Positions 49,247-61,811 of a DNA stretch of 64,000 nt are shown here, piece by piece (positions within the stretch are counted from its first letter, which is position 1; each line of letters opens with the position of its first letter). Source of the stretch: Ficedula albicollis (Eukaryota > Chordata > Aves > Passeriformes > Muscicapidae); assembly GCF_000247815.1 (NCBI RefSeq), contig NC_021692.1, positions 4,284,961-4,348,960 on the forward strand, in the 5' to 3' direction. Position numbers and translations under genes: made by a program. The notes beneath the pieces are model-generated. The model saw only the letters and a program-made list of their open reading frames with translations, ran no database searches and was not told the DNA's origin.

Positions 49247-50450
49247 AGCATGGCCAGTGCAGCAGGACACCCCCAGACAAGGCTGGGGGTTCCCTGGGGA
49301 TCTCTGGGACAGAAGGGGTTTTTATGATCTCTGGGCTTTAGGTTTTAATGTTTTAAGCCTTGCTAGGAAAAGTGTTCTGAGAAAAGGGTAATTTTTTATT
49401 ATCACTGCAGAGCTCAGAAACACCAACTCAAACAGGCGTCACCTTTCCCACTTCTCTTCCCATTCCACGCCTGACCCAGACCTTCCCTTGCTGCTGGCTG
49501 CTTTTCCTGGCAATTAACCTGATGAGCCTAAGATTTGGCTCGGCCAAGGCTGTGTTGCTGTTTGTTCTGTGCCCTCTGCCTGCCCAGTGGCAGCTGTGGG
49601 TGCAGCAGAGCTGGGCTGGGGCACGGGGCACTGCTGCGCCAGGTGCGGGCGCAGGGCTGGGCGCCTTCCTGCGCCCCTGGCGTGCACGGACACGGCCAGC
49701 ACCCCACCCTGCCGTGATTCACTCAGGAAATGTTTCTTTATCTTCTTAGTAACAGTGGTGGATGGGACGCAGATGGGAACTCAGCTCGGCTTGGGCTGTC
49801 CTTGCTGGGAGGGGTTTGGGTGAGCTGGGGGTGGCACAAAGTGCAAAGAGAAACACGAAGAGACCCAAAGCTGCTGAAGTTTTTCTCTCCATGGGGAAGG
49901 GAATGGTTGGTTGGGTGCTTTGCTGTTCGTGTGGGTGGGATCTGATTCCCCCCTCTGATCCTTTCCAGTCTGAAGGGTCGTGAAGGTGCACACCTGTGCA
50001 CACCTGTGCACACCCACAAACTGCAGGAATTAAGGATCTGTGCAGCTCTGTCCACATCATCTCCATGTTTCTGATCATGGCACAGGAAGAAATCTGCCTT
50101 GGAAACTTAAAATTCCCTTTGACAAGCAAGGAAATGTGAAATAGGAATGAATCCATTGTCTTGGAGCCAGTGAGATAGGTGACCATTATGAGGTGACCAG
50201 ATGAGGATGGTTTGTGCTGACTGACAAACAAGATCAGGTTTTTGTGGTGGTTGCTCACTGATTGCAGGTCTGTCCCTGGAATTTCACAAGTAGCTTGGCT
50301 GACCAAACATAACAAAATGGCCAATCTTGTTCCCTTTGCTTTCATTCCTCAGATCCTGAGTCGGGCAACACAGGATAAATATTCCTGAGCTCAGCCACAC
50401 TCCTGCACACTCCCCTGGGTTTTTATCCTCTTTCCCTTGTTTTTTTGCAG

Positions 50451-50573
50451 ATGTTGACGAGTGCCAGGTGCACAATGGGGGCTGCCAGCACCGCTGTGTG
50501 AACACCCTGGGCTCCTACTACTGCGAGTGCCAGCCTGGATTCCGCCTGCACGCGGACGGCAGGACCTGCCTCG
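50451..50573 (+). CDS. MEGF6: MEGF6 exon, calcium-binding EGF module
   Basis: The 123-bp exon is phase 1 on both sides, with acceptor TTTTTTGCAG and donor CG|GTGAGC. It encodes [D/N][40 protein letters not shown]. The D-x-D-E-C start, six cysteines and C-x-N-x4-Y-x-C-x-C hydroxylation motif define a calcium-binding EGF module. Human MEGF6 has near-identical residues (VNTPGSYLCEC, from memory). The first residue depends on the upstream exon: Asn if joined to 13479-13601 (last base A), Asp if joined to 44161-44302 (last base G). Both are acceptable calcium ligands. Confidence 0.97.
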
Positions 50574-50663
50574 GTGAGCTCCAAGGAAATTCCTGGGCAA
50601 TCTCTTCTCTTCTTCTTTGCAGCCCTTTTCCTACCAGTAAATCTATGGCAGTGCTCAGAAAAC

Positions 50664-50788
50664 CTTGAATTCCTCACTCCCACCCACCCTCTGTGCCCAG
50701 AATGTGAGATGATGATGATGATCCTTGAATTCCTCACTCCCACCCACCCTCTGTTCCCAGAATGTGAGATGATGATGATGATGATGGG
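50664..50788. repeat. 63-bp tandem duplication ending in (ATG)n
   Basis: CCTTGAATTCCTCACTCCCA and the following bases occur twice, each followed by a GAT-GAT triplet run of different length (five, then six or seven units). Confidence 0.92.
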
Positions 50789-52521
50789 TTGTGTGTTCCT
50801 CTGTGTCCCTGTGTTTTCCCTCACAGTTTCTGTCCCTGGGTTCTAAACATTTGATGTTTTTCCATGTGGTCACCAACAACTGGGGCTGCTTTGCTGTCCC
50901 TGAGTTTATTCTGGTTCAGGAGAAGTAACTCCCAAGTGCTTTGGTGCCTCTGCTTTTGGTACGGGATAAACCAGATATGGTATTCTCAGAAAAGATACAT
51001 AAATAAAATTATGAGAAATTTCAAGTCAGGCTTCATTTTGACCTCAGTATTTCCCCAGATCATGCTGTGGGCAGTAGATGTGACAGACAAGTGACAATAA
51101 ATGTGGCTGTGTGGGGAACTGTGGCCACAATAATCCAAAACCTTCTCTGGGATGCTGGTAATGCATCCTCTTGGATGGTGCTTGTCCAAACATCACCATC
51201 CAGGCACCAGGTTTGCCCTGCAGCTGATTTTGGGGCCAATTCCTTGAAATATTGTTGTCTGCCTGCCCCAGACTGGAGGCTCAGAGTGGAACTTGGAGTC
51301 TGCCTCCAGCATCTGTGGCTGCTTTAATTAAACCACTTCTCCCTCACAGCTTCATTTGACACATTTTTCCATTATTTGAGGGATATTTTCATGAAAGTGG
51401 AAAGAATTCCTGTGTGGTGGTGTTTGCAAAGACCATTTGCTGGGTTTTCTCAGAACACAGTTGTGCTCCAGAATTTTCTGTGCGAGCCTGTGTGCTCCAG
51501 TTGGGAATGGTGATGTGAGCAGGAAAAATCCATCCAGGGAAGCTGCAACCACCATGCCCAGCTCTGCACTGTCGCACATCTGGCCACAGCCGCCTCCAGC
51601 ACGTAATGACACCCAAACAAGTGGGATTTAAGGTGCAAGATCCCCAAGCACCCCATATTTCACTGGAAAAATCCAGCAGGAAAAGGATGGCAAATAAGGG
51701 GCGAAGCCAGCCCTGGCAGCCTGCTGCTGCTGCAGCCCTGAACTGGAGCACCCGTGTCGGGGTGGTGCACTGCTGCTGCTCACATGTAAGTGTGCTGTGG
51801 CCTGTCATCTCCTAATTGTCTCTGCAATATGTTGCCCCCTTTCTTGTGGTGTGCAGCCATCCTGCAGCTGCAGGATTTTTATTTCAGAATAAAACATGGG
51901 GCAGGCTGAGATCAGGCAGCACCAGCCCAGAAGGTGGGACAGTTTTCAGGGAAAGCATGAAATGGATGGCTATAGGGAGGAATCTCTTCTCTAAGAGCAA
52001 TTTCCATCATTTTAATTCACTCTCCAGGCTTCCCTGCTGGTGTAGCTGAGCATTCCAGGCAGGCAGGGCTGCCCGTGCCCAGCGCTGCAAACCTGCTTTG
52101 CATTAAACTTGTGAGAGAGCATTTGCCAGAATGGGCAGTGCTGGAATTCATCTGCCAAAAATGAGGGGTCTCTCTTCATCTGAAATCTGACCCACAGGAG
52201 TGAGTGGGGCAGTTCCTGAAGCTCTGGGGAGTGGAGCCTGCAGGATCTGCAGTGAGTTTGGGGTGCTGAGATTCAAGAAAGCAAAACAGACCAGGCAGGG
52301 CAAATAACAACCTCTCACTGCATAATTATCTAATAATGTTTCTAAAATAGAGATCTAAAATGGGGCTTTCTCATTTCAGGACTGGTGTTTTTTTCTCTTT
52401 ACACATTTGTGCCCTGTGTGTATGTCACACCTTCACAGAGCTCTGTACTAAACCATTAAACCAGTTGTGAGGAGGGGTGGAACATCTTTTCCTTTTAAAG
52501 CTCAGAGCAGAGCACAGGCTC

Positions 52522-52950
52522 AGAGGTGACTCCTCTGCTGGTGTTTGTGGCTGTCCTGTTGTACCCACAGACACCAGCTTGCCTTGTGGTCTGTTATGAG
52601 GGATTTGGGGTAACTGCTCACAAGTAACTGCTCACAGCTGGTTTTCTCTTCAAGTTTCTCTCATTTTCTGTAGAGATTCTGAGTTGTTAAAATGCAAAAT
52701 ATTGCCACTAGATATAGGGAATAGACCAGGAAGGAAGGGGAGAGAGGTGACTCCTCTGCTGGTGTTTGTGGCTGTCCTGTTGTACCCACAGACACCAGCT
52801 TGCCTTATGGTCTGTTCTGAGGGATTTGGGGTAACTGCTCACAGCTGGTTTTCTCTTCAAGTTTCTCTCATTTTCTGTAGAGATTCTGAGTTGTTAAAAT
52901 GCAAAATATTGCCACTAGATATAGGGAATAGACCAGGAAGGAAGGGGAGA
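52522..52950. repeat. 221-bp tandem duplication
   Basis: AGAGGTGACTCCTCTGCTGG begins at 52522 and 52743. The second copy lacks a small internal repeat (AACTGCTCACAAGT in the first) and carries a few substitutions. The array abuts the TCCA-rich block at 52959. Confidence 0.95.
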
Positions 52951-52958
52951 CAGTGAGC

Positions 52959-53985
52959 ATCCATCCATCCATCCATCCATCCATCCATGCATCCATCATC
53001 CATCCATCCATCCATCCATCCATCCATCATCCATCATCCATCCATCCATCATCCATCCATCATCCATCATCCATCCATCCATCATCCATCCATCATCCAT
53101 CATCCATCCATCCATCATCCATCCATCATCCATCATCCATCCATCCATCATCCATCCATCATCCATCATCCATCCATCCATCATCCATCCATCATCCATC
53201 ATCCATCCATCCATCATCCATCCATCATCCATCATCCATCCATCCATCATCCATCCATCATCCATCATCCATCCATCCATCATCCATCCATCATCCATCA
53301 TCCATCCATCCATCATCCATCCATCATCCATCATCCATCCATCCATCATCCATCCATCATCCATCATCCATCCATCCATCATCCATCCATCATCCATCAT
53401 CCATCCATCCATCATCCATCCATCATCCATCATCCATCCATCCATCATCCATCCATCATCCATCATCCATCCATCCATCATCCATCCATCATCCATCATC
53501 CATCCATCCATCATCCATCCATCATCCATCATCCATCCATCCATCATCCATCCATCATCCATCATCCATCCATCCATCATCCATCCATCATCCATCATCC
53601 ATCCATCCATCATCCATCCATCATCCATCATCCATCCATCCATCATCCATCCATCATCCATCATCCATCCATCCATCATCCATCCATCATCCATCATCCA
53701 TCCATCCATCATCCATCCATCATCCATCATCCATCCATCCATCATCCATCCATCATCCATCATCCATCCATCCATCATCCATCCATCATCCATCATCCAT
53801 CCATCCATCATCCATCCATCATCCATCATCCATCCATCCATCATCCATCCATCATCCATCATCCATCCATCCATCATCCATCCATCATCCATCATCCATC
53901 CATCCATCATCCATCCATCATCCATCATCCATCCATCCATCATCCATCCATCCATCCATCCATCCATCCATCCATCCATCCATCC
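52959..53985. repeat. (TCCA)n with 33-bp higher-order repeat, about 28 copies
   Basis: Tetranucleotide TCCA runs flank (52959-53025 and 53945-53985) a core in which CATCCATC and CATCATC blocks alternate with a 33-bp period. The 33-bp register keeps all frames open (patterns of Ile-His-Pro-Ser or Met-Asp-Gly-Trp), giving spurious 330-370-residue frames. Confidence 0.96.
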
Positions 53986-56164
53986 TTGTCCTTCTGCTCA
54001 GGGAAGCTCACAGCTCCACGCTGGGACAAGCACAAATTTGGGCTGTAGGAAGTTCCTGACAGCCCCAGAGTGTTCTGGAGACAGAAAGAGGCCTTTGCAG
54101 TCAGGTTTCTGGTTAAGGGCTGCCAAATCATAGATCTGATTCTTTAGATGCTTTGTGGTCCCCACAAACCCCACAAAGGCTCCGGTGATGGATCGGCAGC
54201 TCTGAGCTGGAGCCCCAAAATTCCCCCACAATGTGCTGGCGTGGCCAAGGCAGCTTCCCAGGGTTGGCTGGTCCTGGGGCTGTGACTCAGGAGAGCACAA
54301 AAATGGCTCCAAACCATTCCTGTGTCCAGCTCTCAGGCACTGCTGGTGCTCTGCAGCTCAGTTGTGCAGCATCCTTTTGTTCAAATTGCTGCTGAGAGAG
54401 GGAGAAAAGGAGCAGCCCCTTCCATTGCGAGTGAAACAGAACAAAGAGAGGCCTTGGGTGTCCTGAAATTACCTCTTTTTTTATCAGAACCACATGGGCA
54501 GAGGCAGGAAGCTGACATCTCCAGGTCCTTCTCCACTGTTTCAGCACAGGGATGCAGGCCAGGCTGAGGCTGAGGGGTTTAATGGGAGCCAATTGCTTTT
54601 GTTGGCCTGAGGAGCAGAGAGATGGTCTGGATTAACACACAACATGTTTCTGGAAGTTGTCTGAGGTTAGCATAAATCAGTTTGGGATTACATGATGGAT
54701 CCCTATTGGTGTTAGGAGAACTTCAAATGGGGGAATCTAAAGGCTAGGGGTGATCTAATGAGCACAAGGACCATGCCAGGAGGTTTGTGTGGGCTTGAAC
54801 TGTGGGTGCAGGGAGTCAATGACTACTTGTGTGTGCTTGGTGGGGCTTTTCATCTTGCAGGCAACTCGCACATTTTAGGGAATTTGACCTTTTCTTTGCC
54901 CCATCACACATTTTTCAGCCTTCTCTTAGAAACGGTGGGGTTTGTGTGACGCTGCAGAGGGAACATCCTGCTCAGCTCTGGTTACAGCTGCTCACAGTCA
55001 CTCTTGGGGCATCAACTCAGTGCTCCTGGTGGCAAAGCACTTGGATCTGAAGGAGAGGTGAGAGAGAGGAGAGAGGAAAAGTCATAAGGGCAGCTGGAGG
55101 GTGCAGGTATTAAATCCTCCTGTGTCAGGCTGCTGCTGCACAGATCCACTTCCCAGGTGTAGTCAGCAGCAAAAACCTCCTTTCCATCCCTCTTTATCCA
55201 TTTCCCAGGCCTGAGAGGGTCAGAATGTGGGAGCAGCAGCGCTGCTCTCCCCTCAGACAGCGGGGCTGGGAGGAACCTCCCTCTCGCAGACACTGAAATA
55301 TCATCTGTGGAAAATCTGTCTGAGCTGTAATTACAAAAATCTGTGTGATGTACAGGATGACACCGGGTTTGGCAGCCTTGTCACAGAAATGTTAAGCTCG
55401 GCAGAGCATCTGGGAATGGAAATATTTTTAGAGTGGTTCTGTAAACAGAATAAAAACCCTGAGCAGTAATTAAAGCAAGGCCAGCAGCGAGGGCTGCTGG
55501 CTGTGACTGTGAGGAGCCAGCTAAGGAGACCCAGCCTCCCATGGGCTCTCTCTCCTGAAATCCTGTGTGGAAGAATCCAGACTTTCGATTTTTTTTCAAG
55601 TTGTCTTGTAGGAGTTTGCAAGAAGCCCATTATTTAGACTTCAAATGCACCCAAATAACTGCATCCTGGGAGGTTGTTTTAGACATAAGATGCATTGGCT
55701 TGTTCCATGTTGGCCCAGTGCTTTTCCCAGATGAAGGAATGTTTTGGCAGGCATCAGCATTGTTTGACTTATTTTCTTTTTTATTTTTAAAAAAAGCTGT
55801 CCAACAAGCACGTTATTTATGGCTATTTTTGAATATATGTTATTAAACACTTAAATATATTGGAATATTTTTAAATGACCACCCATCTCTGCTAGAGCTT
55901 GAGTAGTGTAACTCTGACCCAGGGCTTTTCAGGAACGTTGAGTATTTCTGTTGTTTCCTTCCAAATGGATTAAAGGAAACAATGCCAGCACAACTAACAT
56001 AAACCCTGAGTTCTTGCTCAGCCCTCATGTTTTGTATGGCAAAATCTCGACCCTGTCAAGCTGTTTTTCCCCCCCAAAACGTTGTTTAGTAATTAAAGGC
56101 ATAAAATGAGAAGTTGAGTCTTTTTAGCATTTGGGATGAGAGTGGTCCACAGCTCTGAGTTAAG

Positions 56165-56491
<327 letters not shown>

Positions 56492-58334
56492 AGGGGAATG
56501 GTGTGCAGAAAAAAATGAAAACATTTATTTTTTGCCTTTATTTTTGTCCTGAGCCAAATATTTGTTTTCACTAATGCACAAGAGCAAGGACCCAACTTGC
56601 CTTAGGTTTCAGAAGTGTTACAAGCAGAGACTTCAGCTGGCAGCTGCTTTCCAGGCTCTCCTGCTTCCAAAGCTCTGGGGGCTGTGGAGGGCACTCTGAT
56701 CACCTGAAGCATCAGCCTGGGGGGAGATGGTTTTCATTAGAGCTATTTTTAGCTTTCCTGTAAGATTCCTCCGAGCCAGAGCATTAGTTTATTCTGGAGT
56801 TTGAAAAATAGGTCAGAAACGTGTGTGAGAGCAGAGCTCATCGTCCTGCTCCGTCGTGGGAGCCAGGGCTGGGTTTCCATCCTGGACTGGGGCTGGGTTG
56901 AGCCCAGCTGGGTTGTGACACTTTGGTGGCTCTTGAGGGACAGAACAGGGTTTAAAGGCCAATTTCCCAATTCTCATAAGAGACACCTCTCATTGGAGAA
57001 GCTCAATGCATCAGGAGTTGGGTGGGTTAACTCAGGAGACATCCAGTGCTCCAAGAGGGGACTTGGATGGCTCTGGAGGCATGTCATTATCCCATGGTGG
57101 CTTCTCTACCGTTCAGAGATTCAGAGTCCATGAATCCAGCTCCAGAAAGTCCTTCCCTGTTTTATTTCCCTGCTCTAATTCCTCCTGGATGGAAGGTCTT
57201 GGAGAGCTGCAGTAAAAACAAAGCTTCTGACACGGTCGAGGTGCTCACATCCCAGTTAAACATCCTGCTGCTCTGCTGAGCCTGCAGAGACATCCCAGAT
57301 TACAGCAGCAGGGGGAGGAGGCTGTTCCCAGGCTGATTAATGATAGCAGCCTCGTGAGGAGTCCACATGTTGGGTCACAGGGTCTGTTTTGTGCCGTAGC
57401 CCAGGCAAAACCTTCTGTTTCCTGACTGCTTGGAATCCAGCGGGCTCCTTGTGCAAGGCCACACAGAAATGCTGTGGCACAGCCAGGAACTCCAGTTTGG
57501 AAGCTCAATTCCCAGTTCTGCCTGAACTGGGGATGAAATCAGAGCTCCTGCTGCTGTATCTCCACGTGACAGCAGCAGGGACCCCACATGCCCCAGGTTC
57601 CACACAGAAATCTCCTGGTCAGAGCCCTGAGCTGGGGATTGTTACACCTGGTCCAGGTATGGACACACAGGATGCATCTTAAAACATTTTTCCCTGAGAG
57701 TTCCCAGAGCTGGCAGCACCTGCTGGGCCTTGCTCTGTGTGATCAGTGACTTTTGTACATCACAGAGCCAGAAACTCAGTTTTTTGTTACAGGAAAACCT
57801 GAATGTGCCTGAGCACAGCTCTCTGAGCAGTAATGGCCTGAAGCAGCTGTGCCACTGCAGCTGCAGGGACTGTCCTGGAACAAAAGGGTGGGAATTTCAG
57901 CAAGAGCACAGCAGCCTGGCTGCTGACACGGTGCCCTTCAGAGGGGGCGGACGCCTGGCAGGAAACCTGCTTCCCTCCCATGCAGGGCTGGACAGGACCT
58001 GACCCAGCTCCCTGTGTCCTGGAATCACCTTCAGGGACGGTCTGGGGCCTCTTATGGTGGGAAAGAACCATTTTAAGCTCCTACCCAACACTGTTGAGCG
58101 GATCTTTGCCTTGAAAGAGCAGGGTGCCCACCTGGCACGGTGGGGGGGGCCTCTCCTTTTGCAGCAACATCTCCCACTTAACGCCCTCCTTGCTCATCAA
58201 GCTGGTTGTGAATTTGTCACTGAATGTGCTCCAGGCTTAAATCCTCACCAGCTTTAGGTGGGTGCAGTCTGCCCTGGTCCTGTGGTGCCCTGCACTCACT
58301 CAGGTGCCATCCTTTGTGTCTCTTTGCCTTGCAG

Positions 58335-58460
58335 CTCTGAACTCGTGTGCCCTGAACAACGGTGGCTGTGAGCACGACTGTGTGCAGGTGACACTGGCCC
58401 AGCACCGCTGCCAGTGCAGGCACAGCCACCAGCTGCACCAGGATGGCAAACGCTGCATCC
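58335..58460 (+). CDS. MEGF6: MEGF6 exon, EGF-like module
   Basis: The 126-bp exon is phase 1 at both ends, with acceptor CTTGCAG and donor C|GTGAGT. It encodes ALNSCALNNGGCEHDCVQ, then HRCQCRHSHQLHQDGKRCI. It has six cysteines of an EGF module with the G-G-C core but lacks the calcium-binding and hydroxylation residues. The human counterpart begins AINSCALGNGGCQHHCVQ (from memory), so position and sequence agree. The 3' edge of the exon, including the donor region, is part of a 101-bp tandem duplication; the downstream copy has ATGAGT in place of GTGAGT and so cannot act as a donor. Confidence 0.96.
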
Positions 58461-58660
58461 GTGAGTCCTGGGGCACGCTGGGGGCTGGGGGGACACGGAT
58501 TCCAGCTGGGAGCTGCGGGATGGGGATGCTCAGATGTCCAGCAGGGCGGGCACTGTGTCCATGAGTCCCTGGGGCATGCTGGGGGCTGGGGGGACACGGA
58601 TTCCAGCTGGGAGCTGCGGGATGGGGATGCTCAGATATCCAGCAGATCAGACTGGGGGAT
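58458..58660. repeat. 101-bp tandem duplication spanning exon end and splice donor
   Basis: The sequence from the exon's last bases (GTCC/ATCC, then GTGAGTCC) through GCTGGGGGCTGGGGGGAC and beyond recurs 101 bp downstream. In the second copy the donor is altered to ATGAGT. Confidence 0.92.
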
Positions 58661-59323
58661 TTCCAGTAAAAACTCTGTGTGTTTTGTTGCCATGGACATG
58701 TCCTGTGGCTTATTCCAGGGGATGGGAAGAGCTGGAGGAGTGTGGCCAACAAAAATGAAATTGCATGAAGGCACAGGCTGCTGTGGGAGTGGAGGGGCAG
58801 CAGAGTGGGGCAGCAGGGTGGGATTCTCTCCCTCTCTGGCTGACCTGCTCCTGGCTCAGGAGGGAGAGAAGCTGAAGGGGGCAGAACACAGGGTTGTTCT
58901 CATTCATAGCAGCATAGCATGGCATTCAAAAGGCAGGAAGGAGAAAAGTCCTGATGACAAAAGGAACAGCTGGGATGTTACAAACGCAGCAGTCAAGGGG
59001 GTTTGGAGCATCTGTCCCGGCCCTGGGCAGGTCAGAGACTGGGAAACCTCTGGGTAGGAGCACTTGGAGCAAATTGCCAGCACTTTCTCTGCAGTCTCTG
59101 CAGAGGGACGTGCCTGTGCCAAGCTCCTGCTGGAAGGGTTTTACCCAGCTTAGTGCCAGCCTTTTGCAGGATCTCACGGCGTGTAAATCCTCCTGAATGG
59201 GCAGAGCAGGGATTTCCTGCCTGGTGCAGAACAGGCTTTCACACGCTGCAGGCTCCGCTGCTCTGCTCCCCAGTGCCACCAGGCCAGGGTCAGTGTGGAA
59301 TGTGCTCTGTGCTGTGCCTGCAG
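58461..59323 (+). other. MEGF6: MEGF6 intron
   Basis: Apart from the 101-bp duplication at its start, nothing recognisable is present. It ends GCCTGCAG. Confidence 0.75.
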
Positions 59324-59446
59324 TGAGGAACCCGTGTGCTGAGAGGAACGGGGGCTGCATGCAGCGCTGCCACAGCCACCGCGGCCGCGCCCGCTGCGAC
59401 TGCCACCCCGGCTACCAGCTGGCCCCCGACGGCAAGGCCTGCCAAG
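59324..59446 (+). CDS. MEGF6: MEGF6 exon, EGF-like module
   Basis: The 123-bp exon is phase 1 at both ends, with acceptor CTGCAG and donor CAAG|GTGAGT. It encodes [L]RNPCAERNGGCMQRCH, RGRARCDCHPGYQLAP and DGKACQ. It has six cysteines and the C-x-C-x-x-G-Y-x-L pattern of an EGF module, with no calcium-binding motif. Human MEGF6 has SPCANRNGSCMHRC and YQLAADGKAC at this place (from memory). The exon is unusually GC-rich (CGCGGCCGCGCCCGC) compared with its neighbours. Confidence 0.96.
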
Positions 59447-60037
59447 GTGAGTGCCCTGCAGAGCTCCTGGGGGGGAAATCACTGTGTCCCAGGAGCGAGG
59501 GAGTGCTCAGAGTGAACAGAGCAGAGGGAAGCAAACGCCTTCCCTGAGATGGCTCAGGTGGTGTCTGTGCAATGAGCTCTCTGCAACAACAGACAGCTGC
59601 TCCTGGGCAGGTTTAGGGGAGAAATGGGGGAGAAATTGTTCACAGAACAGATGACCAGGCATTGGAATGGGCTGTCCAGGGAGGTGGTGCAGTCCCTGTC
59701 CCTGGAGGCGTTCAGGAATAGACTGGATGTGGCACTGAGTGCCATGGTCTGGTGACAAAGCACTTTTAGGTCATAGATTGGACTCAATGTTCTCAAAGAC
59801 CTTTTCCAACCTAATTGAATCTGTGATTCTGTGGACACCCCACTGTCACGTGATCAACCTCCTGGGAGGCTTTACAGCAATTCCAAACTCTTAACTCTGT
59901 GTCTTTATTGATCTGGACCCCAATGAAGAGTTCAGGGTGCAAGAAACCAGTGCAGAGCTCAACTATCATAACAGTAGTCCCTTTGGGGGGATGTTGAAGG
60001 TTCAGCCTGTTTATCTCATGGTTTTTCCCTCTCCCAG
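59447..60037 (+). other. MEGF6: MEGF6 intron with CR1 3' end
   Basis: Most of the intron is a plus-strand CR1 fragment (about 59600-59834). The remainder is short unique DNA ending in CTCCCAG. Confidence 0.8.
59600..59834 (+). mobile_element. CR1 LINE 3' end
   Basis: CATTGGAATGGGCTGTCCAG, GGAGGTGGTGCAGTCCC and CTGGAGGCGTTCAGG are typical of the end of CR1 ORF2 and its 3' UTR. They are followed by CCTTTTCCAACCTAA and TGTGATTCTGTGGA tail units. The fragment is sense to MEGF6 and 5'-truncated. Confidence 0.93.
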
Positions 60038-60160
60038 ATGTGAATGAGTGCCTGACAGGACTGGCCATGTGTGCCCACCAGTGCCTCAACACCCGGGGCT
60101 CCTTCAAGTGCACCTGTAACCCGGGCTACGAGCTGGGGGCGGATGGCAAGCGCTGCTACC
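60038..60160 (+). CDS. MEGF6: MEGF6 exon, calcium-binding EGF module
   Basis: The 123-bp exon is phase 1 at both ends, with acceptor CTCCCAG and donor TACC|GTGAGT. It encodes DVNECLTGLAMCAHQCL, then NTRGSFKCTCNPGYELG and ADGKRCY. It has the D-x-N-E-C calcium ligand start, six cysteines and the C-x-N-x4-F-x-C-x-C hydroxylation consensus. Human MEGF6 has DVDECAAGLAQCAHGCL and NTQGSFKC here (from memory). Confidence 0.97.
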
Positions 60161-61673
60161 GTGAGTACCAGCAGGGCAGGGAGCCCTGGGCTGCTGCAGG
60201 CACGTGCTTGTCACTGCCCTCTGGGAATCCTGTGGCAATCTCTGCTGAAGGATTTCACAAGCACTTTTGGGGATGCTTGCTCCCCCACCAAGATAAAAAT
60301 CTTGGTCTGATCTTCACAGTCGCCACGAAGCCGCTTGATTTGGAGCCATTTGGGTTCAAATAAGCCAAGTTCTGCTCTTGGGGACTCTGCTGGACGAGCC
60401 CAGTCAGCTGCAGATGTGTCACTGGAGGGATTGAGCCAGTGAGGGGATCACATCTGCTCCCATGAAGGAAAGAAATAAACTCTGTGATGCAAGAGTGAGC
60501 TGGGCTGTCCTCACAGCTCCCTGCAGCTGCTGCAGCCCAGCAGGGCCAGGCTGAGCCAGAGCCACAGCCCCTCTCAGATGGCAGCTACCCTGGCAGTCCC
60601 AGTGCTGGCAGCTGCTGTCACTGGGAGCTCTCAGGGTCCCCTTGTGCCGCTGCTGGAGCTTGGCAAGGGTGTGAGGGCAAGGCTTTGCAGGCCATAAATG
60701 GATCTTGAAAGGCATCAAACAGAGCAGTGGGGCACCAGGGTGGTGACATGAGATTTAAGAGCCTAAGTATGTACACAGCTTTCTTCTTAGGGACACAAGC
60801 AATCTCACCCCGTAAGCACTGACATTGCCCTGGGGTCAGCAAAGCAGTCTTCCCACATGGACAGTGTTTCTCCCTGCCCTTCCTAGCACGTTTCTTTTAA
60901 GCAAAACCCTTGTGTTTGTGCTGCTTTAATAAGAAAAGGGAAGAGAGGGATGACAATCATGTTGTGAAATCTGGAAAAAGTTTTCCACTGTGGCACAGCT
61001 TTTGTTTATGACAAGCACAGATCCATTGGGAAGCATCAAACTCCCTTTCTTTCATCCTCCTTGGGTATGAATGCACGAAAAACTCAGTGTTCTTGAAGGC
61101 AGAAATTGTTTTCCTGAGGTTCAGGACTGAGTCAAAGCTCCATGAAACAAGTTCCTTTTAGTTTAAGAAAGCTTAATTAACTAGACAAGTTTACAGAAAC
61201 CTTGCCAAGCCCGGATGATCTATGGCTGCAATTGATGTTTGCACCGACCACTTTTGACATGTCGGGAGCTAACGATTCTCGCTGTAGGCATCTGGATGTT
61301 TCCCTACTTAGCTGTGTTCTGCTGCTCCCATTTCTCCCTGGCACCAGAACAGCTCTGCTCTGAGGCTGAGCCAACTTTTGGTTGGCAGCACACGCTGCTG
61401 CTTGGCAGGAGTGGGAGCAGTTTCATCCCAGAGATTGTCCAGAGCCTGCTCCACGACCCCGTCCCTAAGAGGCTGCGTGAGATCCAGAGGTTTCTTTTTA
61501 TACCCCATTTCCCAGCCCAGCAGTGGCCTCTGTGCTGAGCTATTTCCATCCTTTCCCACTGCAGATCCCCCTCCTCAGCAGGGATGCAGTGCCAGGAGCT
61601 GGTGGGGGCAGGCAGGGGCCAGCGGTGTGTGCGGATGTGTCCCACAGGATCCTGACCAGGCTGCCTTTTCCAG
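60161..61673 (+). other. MEGF6: MEGF6 intron
   Basis: About 1.5 kb without repeats or other features that I can recognise. It ends in CTTTTCCAG. Confidence 0.75.
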
Positions 61674-61811
61674 GGATAGAGATGGAGATTGTCAACAGCT
61701 GTGAAGCCAACAATGGGGGCTGTTCCCACGTGTGCCACCACACCAGCTCTGGCCCAGTCTGCACCTGTAACTTTGGCTTTCGGCTGGAAGAGGACCAGAA
61801 GTCGTGCACTG
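61674..61811 (+). CDS. MEGF6: MEGF6 exon, EGF-like module with IEMEIVNSC linker
   Basis: The 138-bp exon is phase 1 at both ends, with acceptor TTCCAG and donor CTG|GTAAGG. It encodes [R]IEMEIVNSCEANNGGCSH, then VCHHTSSGPVCTCNFGF and RLEEDQKSCT. The N-terminal linker IEMEIVNSCEANNGGCSH is, to my memory, identical in human MEGF6 and is the best single diagnostic for this gene. It has six cysteines of an EGF module without the calcium-binding consensus. The exon is longer than the 123-bp cassettes because of the linker. Confidence 0.98.

Larger units (their letters stand above)
44303..50450 (+). other. MEGF6: MEGF6 large intron, last segment
   Basis: It contains a short (ATT)n run (44518-44557), a palindromic GATA-motif hairpin (45269-45293), a 76-bp duplication (48005-48157), a (GGGGAT)n run near 48392-48421, a 127-bp duplication (48993-49246) and a short GTGCACACCT triplication (about 49987-50013). 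The intron ends in a strong polypyrimidine tract and TTTGCAG. I see no further exon. Confidence 0.65.

Noticed and set aside
52953..54059. Regular spaced repeats at 53 kb resembling a CRISPR array
   Set aside because: The period is 33 bp with no unique spacers; it is a TCCA-derived satellite in a bird genome.
53998..54592. Possible transposon fragment after the TCCA array
   Set aside because: No CR1, LTR or DNA-transposon signature could be recognised; left as plain intron.
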